Assembly (NCBI GenBank): GCA_025024175.1
Contig: QCXZ01000041.1
Location: forward strand, 26,965,786-27,029,785
Source: Rhyzopertha dominica
Lineage: Eukaryota; Arthropoda; Insecta; Coleoptera; Bostrichidae
DNA length: 64,000 nt
Direction: 5' to 3'
Shown: positions 19,999 through 30,190 of the stretch, in pieces
Numbering within the stretch: the first letter of the stretch is position 1
Layout of the letters: every line of letters begins with the position of its first letter
The notes under the pieces: model-generated
Database searches by the model: none
Seen by the model: the letters and a program-made list of their open reading frames with translations, nothing else
What the model was told of the DNA's origin: nothing
Made by a program: the position numbers and the translations under genes

Positions 19999-22900
19999 AC
20001 TAGCGTCTAGCTCCCGAGTCCTGCAGCGACTTCGGTATGATTCGGCAAGCTTCGAATGGCTGTATGAAACCATAGATAAAGCATAGCCAGACTGATCATA
20101 ATGCATGAGTGAATTGAATAATTATTAAATTTTCAAGTATAATCTGTATAATCAAGTAATAATCTGGTATAACCAATCAACATTTCTTTTCAAAAATTAT
20201 ATTAAAATTAGCCCGCCTGTTGATCTGATTATTAATTTCGTTTAATTATAAAGTAACATATTTTATTATACGGTGAGCGTATAAAATCTGGAATAAATTT
20301 AATAAANTTGAGACAGTCAAATTTCATGCAAAACCCTTGGACATGTCGATTTTGTTTTTTTTTGGACATGTTTTTTAACTTCTGCTCCATTTTGGCAGTC
20401 TTTTATTTTCTAGATATGATGTCATTGTACCTTATTTTTAATGGCGTCCCATTTTTATGCCACATTTGGTTTTTGCTTAAAATTACAAATTCCTTGATGA
20501 ATTACAATATGCTCTTAGCAAAAAAAGGGTGAACCATGAGATAATGGCAGACAATTAATTAATATTTGAGAACAAAATTCTATTATTATGTAAAACACAT
20601 ACTAAAATACAGTTAATAAACATTCAAAAACATGTTACATTATGGATGGATTCAAAAGAGACATTGCTATTTTATTCTGTTCTCCAGTAGATGGCTTCTG
20701 TAAGTTAACTATCCTTTTAGTCTTTTTTTTCGTTGAAAACAGTCTTCGCTGTTTATCGATGTGTTTGTTGTGTGGAACCTGGACAGCATTATGAATAGGC
20801 AAAGACGGTCTGGAAGCAGCGGCTTCTAAGGTAGGTTTTATCGGAGCAATTAATTTCTTAAGAAGATCCATTTGTGAGTGCGACTGGATCGAACCCAATA
20901 TAGTATCCATCCATTGTTTTATTTCATCCTTTCTTTGTTGTAATGTATTGTCAGTGGGTGGAACAGTTGAGTAACCAGTAACCAGAGATTGATGAAGACC
21001 TTCTACCTCTACTTTTCTGTCGTCGATATGAATACAAAGATTTTCATTCTCATCTAAATGGAAAACTTGTTATAAAAACGATTACTTCATAATACACAAG
21101 CACATTCATCACATGTTATAAATCTCTTAACAAAAGGAAACAAAACACTCAGTAACAAGTAACTTATAGTTAGGTACGCATAACACACTAGTAGACCTTC
21201 ACCGAAAAATCAACATATAAAATTTACTACAAGTACCTTCAGAAATCCCTGCTAGTGTGTCCTATTGAAAACTGCCTAATAAGCCAAAACTTGTAGAGGA
21301 ATTTAAGGTAAGTATTCTGCAAAAAATGTTATATAAACTTATAAACATACCCATTTCCATTTGAACTGAAAGTTCTGTTGATGAAATCTGGTCTAGTATT
21401 TTGCGGCCCAACATGTGTATATGTTTACACATATTCCACCTTATGGACGAATCCAAACAGCTGCACGAATATTTGTGTATACAGAAGTTACAATCAGTAC
21501 AAAGTAACCTGCATTCACACTGTTCCACATTTTTACGAATTTCATAAATTTGAGGTGGATTAGATGTTGAAGACATTATCTGCCACCCACCATCGACTCT
21601 ATTTATTAAGTTGGAATCTAGTTCTAAACTTTTTTTATGCCTTCTTCTTAAATCTTTCAATTTTGTAGTTATTTTCCCTTTCTGTACAGCAATAATACGA
21701 TCAAATAATTTATCTTTCACGAACCTCATGATGGAATTGATGCATTTATCTAATCGTTTATTATGTTTGCCACCCAGATACATGTATTTTATGGTTTTGT
21801 GCAACCTCTCTAGGTGCATGTTTGTGTTCAGACCACTATGTAGTCTGTAACAGTAGGCCCACGACTTCATTTTTTTTTGGTAATTGTCTTTAAAATAGGC
21901 TGCAAACTTTGAAGTATGTGGATCCTCTGAGGATAGTTTTAAAAATTCTGCTAGCATTGTCAAGAAGGCAGTCTCGTCAGTTTCATGTAACAGAGTTCGC
22001 AAAGTTTTATAAATTTCCACCTAAAACATGAATATAATGTTAGTGAAACTATGTTAGAAACAAATGTACCTACTCACTTGTTTCTCTTTTCCATCGACTA
22101 AATTAAGGTTCTTTCTCCATGCGCGATCCACGTGCCATGTACAGAAAAGGCTATCGAGAAAAGCAATTAGTGTATTATAAAAAATATTGCAAGAATATTC
22201 TTACCGCAATTTAGGCTCTCCCATAACTTGTTTCCACGCGTTGTAATAAGAGTCGGCCATATCAGACATAAACACCTTTGGTGTTATGACATTACCATTA
22301 AGTCTGTCTTTAATGCACGAAAAGAACAGGGTCATCACTTCTTGGTCAGCACGGTTTGAAACCATGAATGCTGCAGGAAAGCCTTGACGCAGGTCGTCTA
22401 TTACGAGTAAAGTGTGAAGCTCAAAATTGTAGGCATTTAATCCATGTGTGCCGTCTATGCACACACAGTCCGATGAAAATTTCTCTAACATTTGACGTTG
22501 ACCGTCATTCATTATAATTAAGACAAAGTCTTCACTTTTTAATCCAGGATGCTCGCTTAAAGTTAAGTTTTGAGATTTGTAAAATAATACACACTGGTTG
22601 TCCTTCATAGCATTCACCCATGCTTCGACGCTTATGGCATCGTTAGTATGCCTCACTGCTTCATGTTGTAAGTTGTACGCCGCTGTTATATTATGTAAAT
22701 CCTTTTTATTCAGTAAGTGCATTCTTTCCAGTGAATCTCCCGAAATTTTATCACGTATTTCATCCAAAATATGAGCGAAAGGTACCTTAAGTGCTATTTT
22801 TTTGGCAATTTCTTCTCGTTCCGCAGCTGTTAAATTTAAATAGGCCAAATCAACAGTATGTCCTACATGTGTTTTGTTATAAGTGACCTGGCACTGACCA

Positions 22901-23657
22901 TTTGAAGTGACAATCACTTTCATCCCTGATGGACAGAATCCTCCAATTTTAACACTCCCTTGAGTTTTCAGATGTCTTTTCTGCTGACCTTTTGAAACAT
23001 AAAACCCTGATCTGTGGCATATATAACTAAGATTCCCATATTCTTTCACAAATCGGGACTTGGCACTGCATTCTGTTAAATTTTTCCAATCTTCAAAATC
23101 CTTCTTTGTGGCAAACTCAAGTTTCTCAATGGACATGTTAACATCATGAACTTCTTTGAAATGATTATAGAGCTGGATTCTTGATGATTCTTTGTAATCG
23201 CATAGAGGACACTTCTTACCAAATTTTCTAATTGCACTAGTATGAGGTTTGCTCATTGAGTTACTCAGCACTGCATGACTTTTCTTATGAAACGTTAAAT
23301 GTTTATTATATTTAAATTTCTTTTCACAAATATCACAACCAAAACTGCGTTCGGGGTGATTGAGGGGAGTTATTTCATCCACTTTACCTTTGTGGTATTT
23401 TTTTACGTGTCTCCGCAAAACGTAATAAGAACTTGTAAACACAGCATTGCATTCAGTACACACGTATTCACCAGATTCATTGGCGACTGTCGGTGCCGCA
23501 CTTAGGTCACTCATTTTAATTAGTTAATTTTCGGTGGTAATTGAGGTTACCGAAAAGTTACCAAATCGAGAACAGCTGATGCCGGAAAACAGCTGATTGA
23601 TTTTGCATCTCGCATGCGCGTCGAGTCGCAGCAGGACCTCGGGAGCTAGACGCTAGT
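19999..23657 (-). mobile_element. MULE (Mutator-like) DNA transposon, apparently complete
   Basis: A 3659-bp element with a perfect 9-bp target duplication CACCCAATT at 19990-19998 and 23658-23666, the length expected for MULEs. Terminal inverted repeats begin ACTAGCGTCTAGCTCCCGAG at both ends and continue for about 34 bp with one indel and one substitution (TCCTGC(A/T)GCGACT). Removing the element restores a continuous sequence, ...TTTGGCACCCAATT then ACCCGACGGC... . Inside is one minus-strand transposase gene with an unbroken spliced frame. All the listed features are seen directly; activity is inferred. Confidence 0.9.
20635..23514 (-). CDS. MULE transposase, five exons, about 827 aa
   Basis: Exons on the minus strand: 23514-22205, 22150-22078, 22020-21351, 21248-21237, 21053-20635; total 2484 nt, phases consistent, GT..AG at every junction. 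The 12-nt fourth exon keeps frame and could be skipped. Three C2H2 fingers come first (C19/C22/H36/H41; C60/C63/H76/H80; C102/C105/H118/H123). A Cys/His DNA-binding region follows, then the MULE catalytic core: CIDGTHG (D354), SDMADSYYNAW (D418), LFCTWHVDRAWRKNL (438-452, formed across the first intron) and a candidate Glu in MHLERLHK (E532). A SWIM finger follows, C647-x-C649-x9-C659-x-H661. The C-terminus is Lys-rich. It cuts and joins DNA in the nucleus. Exons were deduced by eye; transcript evidence would settle them. Confidence 0.88.
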
Positions 23658-23666
23658 CACCCAATT

Positions 23667-23960
23667 ACCCGACGGCTATCCCCACTTTTACAATCTCCCA
23701 CCTATGCCGCCCAAACATCCCCCCCCCCTCCTAACGCCAGGTACAACGACATTTATTGTTTTCATTCTTCTTTCCTCCTTGGGATTTGATTCAGTTCGGA
23801 TGTGTTCTCGCGTTAGGTTTGTACAATATTCCATACTTCTTATCCCTGTCCTGATGATACCCCTTCAAGTGCTGGCGAAACGTCGACCATATTCCGAAAT
23901 CAGACGCGGTCTAACCTCAAAAGACTAAGATTTCAATCTAACTCTGACCGCGAAAGCCTA
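23667..23960 (+). repeat. Right half of MULE target; repeat with degenerate hammerhead-like motif
   Basis: Continues the sequence interrupted at 19998. It holds TGTCCTGATGATACCCC, TTCAAGTGCTGG, CGAAACGTCGACC: a CTGATGA box followed at hammerhead-like distance by CGAAAC. Stem II is poor (only about two convincing pairs) and no clear cleavage site follows, so it is probably a fossil of the PLE/SINE-type motif. It ends in TTTCAATCTAACTCTGACCG, CGAAAGCC. Confidence 0.4.
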
Positions 23961-25771
23961 CTTTCTTTATGGAAAGTGTTTAGTGGGCATCTTCTTAAAT
24001 ATTGCATTGTATTGTACACAATATGATGACTAAATAATCTTAGTACTTCAATAGCAGAACGCACTGAAATGCTTTCACGCTAGTACATACAAAATAAACG
24101 AGCAAGCAGCACCGAGATCAAACTGATTGCTTTCCGCCTCAACCTATATTATTTCTTCGGTTCACTGCAGGATTATTTACTAAACGCAATGATCAATGTA
24201 GGTGGCAGCAAATTCCCTGTCAGAGCAAGTGGATCGTAAATGTGATTAGAGCGTTTAATAAATTAACTGTCAGATGTTCTCCTGACGAAGCCACAAATCC
24301 TGGTATTCTTGTTGTTCACGTCCAAAGCATGAAAGTTCTAACAAGTAGTCGTTAGGCTAATATAAATAGCGAGAGCCTATTAATTATCTCGCCTGTGGCA
24401 CGCAACCTTTTCATGTTTATTGACAGCGATGAGCTCTTCGCAAATTTGTATGTATAAGGGTTGCACTAAACGTTTTTACCATAAGTAGCAACGCTCTCAT
24501 AACTTGTTAATGTAGAATACTAAAAAGGGATTTAATTTTTATACGCTAACTAAAAATCCTATTTGAATTCACGAAAAGAACAACAAACATGCATTGCACC
24601 AGTAGCTTCACAATTTAACATATTCTTTTACTACATGAAGAGGAAAGTGTGAACGTCGGTAATTAGTTGGTCAGCAAAACAGCATTTAAATTTAATGCGG
24701 AATTTTGTATAGAAAACAACGTTAGGTTGGTAATTACTTTAATCCTGTAATCCTGTTCATATCTTCCTTACTTAATATGTTGTAATGCACGCTGCGCAGT
24801 AAGACATACCTTGTTTACCACTTTATCCAGCATTTAATTTATATGAACCTTTATAAGACTCGAATCATAAACACCAGCCCTTAATGAAATTGTCAGTACC
24901 GGTCGCGTATGTCATTTATCTCTGTTTTATTAGTCGATGCTACTCTGAAAGTACTAAGGTTTATAATATCATTAAAGCACTATGCTTGTTATAATTTGCG
25001 GCTGCTTAAATAACAATATGCTGTGAAAAATGCCTTTGTTGCCTCTAATCGGTTCTCAATGACAGCAACATAAAATCCATTGCATTTGGGCGCAACTAGT
25101 TATAGAGCGTCTTACTAACCGCAACATGACAATTGTCTTGGTTACAGGTACTGATTCAGGTAATTTCTACATTTTGTTATTTTTTGCATAGAATACTAAT
25201 TACCAAGACCGACAAACTAGTCTTGGTTGAAAATTATGCTGCTACAATACAATTTGTGCTAATTATACAAAACTAATTCAATTATTTTCTAGTGAGTAGC
25301 AAAATTTTTTAGTAACTATTGCTAATAATAATAAAAAGTACACATAACAATAAAACACATAAGCGCCAGACCTATATACACATAAAAATAGGCCTTGAAT
25401 ATACCGTTAGGAGAACGTGTCCAAAAAATACGAATTTCTAACTTAATTTCCTTTATTTACAAACTTGTATTGAAATAGACTAAATCGAAATACAAATAGT
25501 TCAAAACACTGTAACTACTAATTTAGTACACCACTATTCAGAGCACTATACTTCACTTACTAGCACTTAGAACAGTTGTTTCGCTCTGTTCGCTTGGATT
25601 TCGCTTGCTTTATTATAGGTGGCCAAAGGGCTATATTACAAAATGTTTCAAGTTTATTTTCAAGAAACCTCCCTGTCACATTACTTGCAAAATTACATCC
25701 ATCAAACAAATGTTTCAGTATGTTCAAGTAAAATATACATTGCTGAAAGCAAAATATTTAACTATTCTCAA
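23961..25771. other. No gene seen
   Basis: AT-rich, no recognisable coding sequence or repeat structure on either strand. Confidence 0.4.
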
Positions 25772-26349
25772 CTAGGTAGCTTGGAAACAAGCTGATTGAA
25801 CGTATGTGCTTTGTCTTACTTGATCCAATAAATTGAACAAAAACGGCATTTACCAAATAAAATGCATGCAATTTGACATGATATACATAGGACAGTCAGG
25901 TAGAGCTATTAAAAACAGAATTAAAGAACATGTTGCGAATATAAATTCAAACAAAATCACAACAGGTTTTGCTGACCATTACATAAGAAATAACCATCAC
26001 TTAGATGAAAACGACGTCAAAGTTTTACATTGCGAAAGGAAAGGTAAAAAATTGAACCTTTTAGAACTTTTGGAATTTTTTTTAGAAAAAACATTTGGCA
26101 AACACACAAATAGAAATTCCCACGTCCAGTACGTCTTTGATATTGCCGAAATTATAAAGTCGGCCTTAAAAACCCAGGCGAGAGATTTTACAACTGTAGT
26201 TTACAATCCCTGTAAAAAAGGGACATAAACAAAAATCTGCACATCTGAGTATAAAGCTATTATCTCTTTGACAATGACCGTTTTGGTCGAAACGATCATC
26301 AAATGAGACAAAACACATACGTTCAATCAGCTTGTTTCCAAGCTACCTA
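25772..26349 (+). mobile_element. Penelope-like element, 5'-truncated, bounded by inverted repeats
   Basis: Left 25772-25814 and right 26307-26349 are inverted copies (left TAGGTAGCTTGGAAACAAGC, then TGATTGAACGTATGTG; right the reverse complement, one mismatch). Between them lies an open GIY-YIG endonuclease frame. At 26269-26296, TTGACAATGACCGTTTTGGT followed by CGAAACGATC forms a GACC/GGTC hairpin ahead of GAAAC, a decayed hammerhead-like motif as expected in PLE pseudo-LTRs. The RT domain is absent. It shares its 3' end with the fragment at 3790-4750. Confidence 0.8.
25833..26228 (+). CDS. PLE GIY-YIG endonuclease domain, truncated element
   Basis: The 131-codon frame begins NKNGIYQIKCMQFDMIYIGQ followed by SGRAIKNRIKEH: the GIY and YIG motifs, the catalytic Arg region and the downstream EH. 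ADHYIRNNHHLDENDVKVLH, then KGKKLNLLELLEFFLEKTFG, complete the typical PLE C-terminus. In intact PLEs this endonuclease nicks the target to prime reverse transcription. Here it is 5'-truncated with no RT. The usual Cys pair between GIY and YIG (C..C) is reduced to one Cys. The frame is open to the stop, implying a fairly recent insertion. Confidence 0.8.
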   Translation: MNKNGIYQIKCMQFDMIYIGQSGRAIKNRIKEHVANINSNKITTGFADHYIRNNHHLDENDVKVLHCERKGKKLNLLELLEFFLEKTFGKHTNRNSHVQYVFDIAEIIKSALKTQARDFTTVVYNPCKKGT

Positions 26350-26736
26350 ATTGATTCAGGATGTTTCGCAATGAATGCACCTTTGAATCCATTCAACATA
26401 ACTATTCTCAACTATTTCTTGAGCCTGCAGCACGGTTTAGTCTTTTTTTTCTCAGTAACAGAAAAATAATAGGGAGTGACATAAGCATGTATAATCAATA
26501 TTGACTTACTAGTCTCTGCTGTACCGAAATGTGCTTTGGCTGAGCCATGTTGCGATATACTTCAAATCCGATTTGAGGGCAAGCATTACATCTGTGACAA
26601 ACTTATACAGTATGTACAATTTTTTCTTTTTGCTGTAAGGACTGTAGTTTCGGGACCCACAGTTGCTCAGCAATGCTTTTATGACATTAATGGTCATATC
26701 ATGCCTCAGTTTTTATAAAAAATTCGACCCTATCAC

Positions 26737-27126
26737 TTAACTACTTTTCAAACATGCCTGCACTATATTAAGTCCAAAGAGGCAAAAAACTGCGTCCTTC
26801 ATCATCTGTTGCATCAAATTCTTGTGGCAGGCAGAGGTTTCTTCAATTGTAAGTGTTAAATTTGTACAAAATTCTACGTTGTCAAATATTACATCTATTG
26901 CCTTAGCTTCCAGGTGGCACAATTTCGCTAACGTTATAGCACTAAATGTGTTAGGCAAATTAGGCATTAAATGGAGAGTAGAAATCCATCCACCATTGTA
27001 GCATCTTTTGGTTTCTTTTAATGTACGGTATTCTTCTTGTGGCGTAATTTCTATGCGCGCCGGTTCGGTTTTTAAATATTCTGTGGACTGTATTTGGGAT
27101 TCTATTTTTAATTGAATGGCAATGTC
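26737..27126 (-). CDS. Unrecognised open frame of about 130 codons
   Basis: A stop-to-stop minus-strand frame reads DIAIQLKIESQIQSTEYLKT, EPARIEITPQEEYRTLKE, TKRCYNGGWISTLHLMPN, FSAITLAKLCHLEAKAID, ETSACHKNLMQQMMKDAVFC and ends LFGLNIVQACLKSS. There is no ATG near the beginning (first Met far inside) and no convincing splice acceptor; the stop before it is in GGGTAAGAC. Composition looks protein-like. I do not recognise a family; an exon or a transposon piece is equally possible. Confidence 0.3.
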   Translation of the reverse strand, partial: DIAIQLKIESQIQSTEYLKTEPARIEITPQEEYRTLKETKRCYNGGWISTLHLMPNLPNTFSAITLAKLCHLEAKAIDVIFDNVEFCTNLTLTIEETSACHKNLMQQMMKDAVFCLFGLNIVQACLKSS

Positions 27127-27506
27127 TTACCCTGATGATTATTCAGTGGGTGTCAGAGGTTTTCTTCCTTAGGGAATCTCAGACAAAAGGAGGGGGGACA
27201 AAGGGATTGTAGAAACCCAATTTAATCCTCTTCGCCGTCAGATTTTATTTCTGAACTCACTGACGAAAAAACTATTGGAGGCACGACAACTGGAAGAGCC
27301 ATTCTTTTCACGGGCAGTAAAATTGTGACTGACTCTACCTTCTTTGTTGCTAAAGTAAATTTGTATATTAGTTTTTCTTTCCTTTAATAAATGCATGCCT
27401 CTGAATGTTGTTATTTAGTATACCTTCATAATAGAATGTACAGAGTCTGTCCGGTCAGTATCTATATTTTTTTAGAAATATTCTTTCAATATAAAGTTAC
27501 AAATTC

Positions 27507-27700
27507 TCAAAACTTTTTAAAGTAGTTCCATTGGGCGTCTACACACTTTTTCCAACGACTCTGCCGTCCAAGGTAGCGCCCTAAGGCTTCTTCAGGAACA
27601 TCCATAAGGGCCTGCGTTAGGGCTGTTTGGATTGTTTCAATCGTCCCTAAACGGGCTCTTTTAAGGGCGCTTTTGATCAGCCGTGGCAATGTCTGGACTA
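27507..27700 (-). pseudogene. mariner transposase C-terminal remnant
   Basis: Reads LKRARLGTIETIQTALTQAL, MDVPEEALGRYLG, RWKKCVDAQWNYFKK then a stop. It matches the C-terminus of mariner transposases (LkG..F.....I...t...L..ip...f...f..W..R..kCi...G.YFE). The DDD core is not found upstream. Nearby text (GTCTGTCCGGTCAGTATCTA, 27444-27463) may be an eroded end of the element. Confidence 0.6.
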
Positions 27701-28779
27701 TACGAGGCTACGGCAGTGTTGCTAAGTTTTTATCGGTCAGTGACTCCCGGACGCGTAGAACGTTCTCCGTTCTCGTGCATATACCCTTTTTCACTTTCTT
27801 CAGCGTATAAACTTAGTAGCGTTCACTAAATAAAAAGAGCTGCGAGTGTGGTTCGAATCAAATCGAAAGTCGAAACAGTACAGCACAAAATTTGATGCCA
27901 TACCGTTGCTAGAGTGTGTTCTCATCACACATCATGACATAGGCATTAAAATGAGATACACTAAAATAACGATCCTGGCACTCCTAGAGCTCGTAGCGGA
28001 GTCCGCATGTCCTACGACCAGTTGAAGAGCGGCAAAAAAACCGTTGTATTACTTACAGGACAGAACCTTTATATAGATATATTTTTAAGTTCATGATTAT
28101 ATTCAAGCAACAACAGTATGCTCGTAAATAACAGCAACAGCAAATATAAATTAAAAGAAACTTTATTGCTATCTCTCTGAAGGATACATTGCTTGTAGAC
28201 TGCGTGGCTCAAAACAGTTTAAAGGGTTAGTGTTTAAAATATATATTGAGAAGCACTTAATATACTTGTTAGTATTTGAAGATACTATACGCCTACAGCT
28301 CAGCCGTCCATGTTAGTGAAGCAACGTATAATGCATAATATTAAATAAAATTATCTATATCTCCGTACGAAATTTAAGTGTTGTCTACCAGGGCTGCTCG
28401 CTACTAATTAAATCTGTCTTTACGTCTTATCTCAATGATAATCGTGCTTTGTATTTGCGTCTGACCACATTTTAGCCGTTGCCGTGGTTACGCCTCACAG
28501 CGAGCGTGTGTGACACGAGCTGGTTTAGTCGCCAAGTTATATTGATGAGCTTTCGGACTATGATCAAGTCATCACATGGAAAACGAACCTGCATTTGCCA
28601 TTGCGATGCCCATATGCTAATATTCTCTGTAATACTTTCTTCCATAATCTCCTTAAAAAGTGTATAAATTCCGTATGTAGTATTAACATTGTTGGATAGA
28701 ATGGAACCTTTGCTGATTTTTCCCATCTCGTGTCCTCTATAAATGATTATATGAATATCATCCATCTGTCTGAAAACCT
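27701..28779. other. No gene seen
   Basis: Overlapping open stretches at 28472-28765 on both strands show no recognisable motif; the minus-strand one may be the decayed 3' part of the transposase fragment at 28780-29060. Confidence 0.3.
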
Positions 28780-29060
28780 CCGATTTAAAGATTCAATTAC
28801 TATCCTTACATTATGCACAGATGCTCCATCTTACTGAAACCAATCAACTGCAATTAACTGTGTGCTTTAAAGGTTTCTTTATAAAAATTGTCCCCATAAT
28901 CATTCGTCCTAACATTTCGCGCCGAACATTAAATCCAAAGCGATATTGAAATTTCGTTTTTCGAAACATACGTGGATTTTCTATAGCTCAATAGTGTTTG
29001 TTTTGTCTGTTATAAAGTCCAGTTTTGGTAAAGCGCAGTCTATCAGTCCAGACTATTTTA
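28780..29060 (-). pseudogene. Tc1/mariner-superfamily transposase fragment (DUF4817-type)
   Basis: Minus-strand blocks IVWTDRLRFTKTGLYNRQN, AIENPRMFRKTKFQYRFGFN and RMIMGT, then QDGASVHN-like text after a frame change, follow the order TDEA.F...G..N..N.HYW..ENP...R....Q..FG.NVW...........F.QDGA..H of insect DDD transposases. The first acidic position is TDR rather than TDE. Stops and indels abound. Confidence 0.45.
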
Positions 29061-29456
29061 GCAGGAAAACTCATCTATTGCATACGTTTGTTACTAGCAG
29101 ACCTTAGGCTAGAAGGTGTTAACAGACTGTGGCATACCAGTGACGTTTTTACATATTTGTGGCCTATAGGCTATAGGCTTGAGGGGCCTTTTGTTTTCAT
29201 TTGTATTGATCTTTTTTACAATTTTTGTCGCTTTTCTTGTGGTGTGCCAGGGGCAGGAATAAAAATAAAGCACAAATAAAATGGTTATAAAGAATAGAAG
29301 AAAAAACAACGTTTGAGAACGTATACTTTATTATAAATAGGCACAACATACCCTGTATAATGCTTATTTCATAAGGGAACTCTTCGGGTTTTAACCAAAG
29401 CAAAATCATCAATTAATTTATCAAAAGGAATATTAATCTTACATCAAAATTAGTGC
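29061..29456. other. No gene seen
   Basis: Short open stretches on both strands without recognisable features. Confidence 0.3.
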
Positions 29457-30190
29457 TTAATAATCATAAATGTGAGTACTTCTGTCCACCGAGTTTATTC
29501 CTTGAAAAATTGAGAAGGTTGTTTCTATATTTTTGTGTTTGATCAATTTTGACATCTCTCTTAGAGCGAAAAGAGAATCAGAGTTCTGAACACAATAATG
29601 AAAATAAACACATTCTTCGGCGAAATCGTCATCCAAGTCCTGAGGATACATCTTTTGCAAATTACTAGCACTGTATCGCATTTGATTAAAATTGGTATTA
29701 TAAAAAAAAATCAAAATGAACCTGGAACATGTCTCTCACTTCAGTGTAAGAATCTAACAACTTGTTTTGGTGTTGACAGATTGTGTCTATTATGATAAGA
29801 AAGGTATTGATTCATCACCTTGTACTTCATTAAAATGTCGTTTACGTTTACGAGTGCTTATATCTTTGTACCTTTCGCAGTGTGTAATTTACTTACCTAA
29901 TGCTTCAAAATTTTCAAAACGCTGTCGCATTTCTTGAACAAACGAGAACAACAAACACCTTCCACTAAAGTTATATGTACTTTTTGCAGCGATTTATTGG
30001 TTTCATTAAATNTTGTTAATATATCAGACNACAACGATACTAAAATGCCAGTTTCTAATCAAAAACATTTCTCAACTAGACTTCCAGCTTCCGATACTAT
30101 ATTCTTCATAACGGTTTGACCCATGATAGAGATAAATTCTTGACAAGTATCGCTGGAAAGGTAAGATGTACTTTTTCCCTTGTCACAAAT
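29457..30190 (-). pseudogene. hAT-type (DUF4371/ZMYM-like) transposase remnant
   Basis: Upstream part (about 30190-30060) reads KSTSYLSSDTCQEFISIMGQ then TVMKNIVSEAGS, the conserved start of the DUF4371 region (SYLSS.I.NEFI..MG..V...I..E). Further on is MRQRFENFEALGK-like text. The last 85 codons (29714-29457) read RYSASNLQKMYPQDLDDDFA, EECVYFHYCVQ, MSKLIKHKNIETTFSIFQGI, matching the hAT C-terminal region (A..L...YP.DL...F..EC.hF...........l......TFPN). Two Ns and many stops are present; a dead copy. Confidence 0.6.

Noticed and set aside
19880..20106. Overlapping frames on both strands across the MULE left end
   Set aside because: They cross the transposon/target junction at 19999, so they cannot be an ancestral gene.
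20308..20532. 74-codon plus-strand frame inside the MULE
   Set aside because: Hydrophobic read-through of AT-rich non-coding sequence opposite the transposase 3' flank; no motif.
23853..23890. Working hammerhead ribozyme (CTGATGATACCCC ... CGAAACGTC)
   Set aside because: Stem II has too few pairs and no cleavage triplet with matching stem I or III can be drawn; kept only as a degenerate motif.
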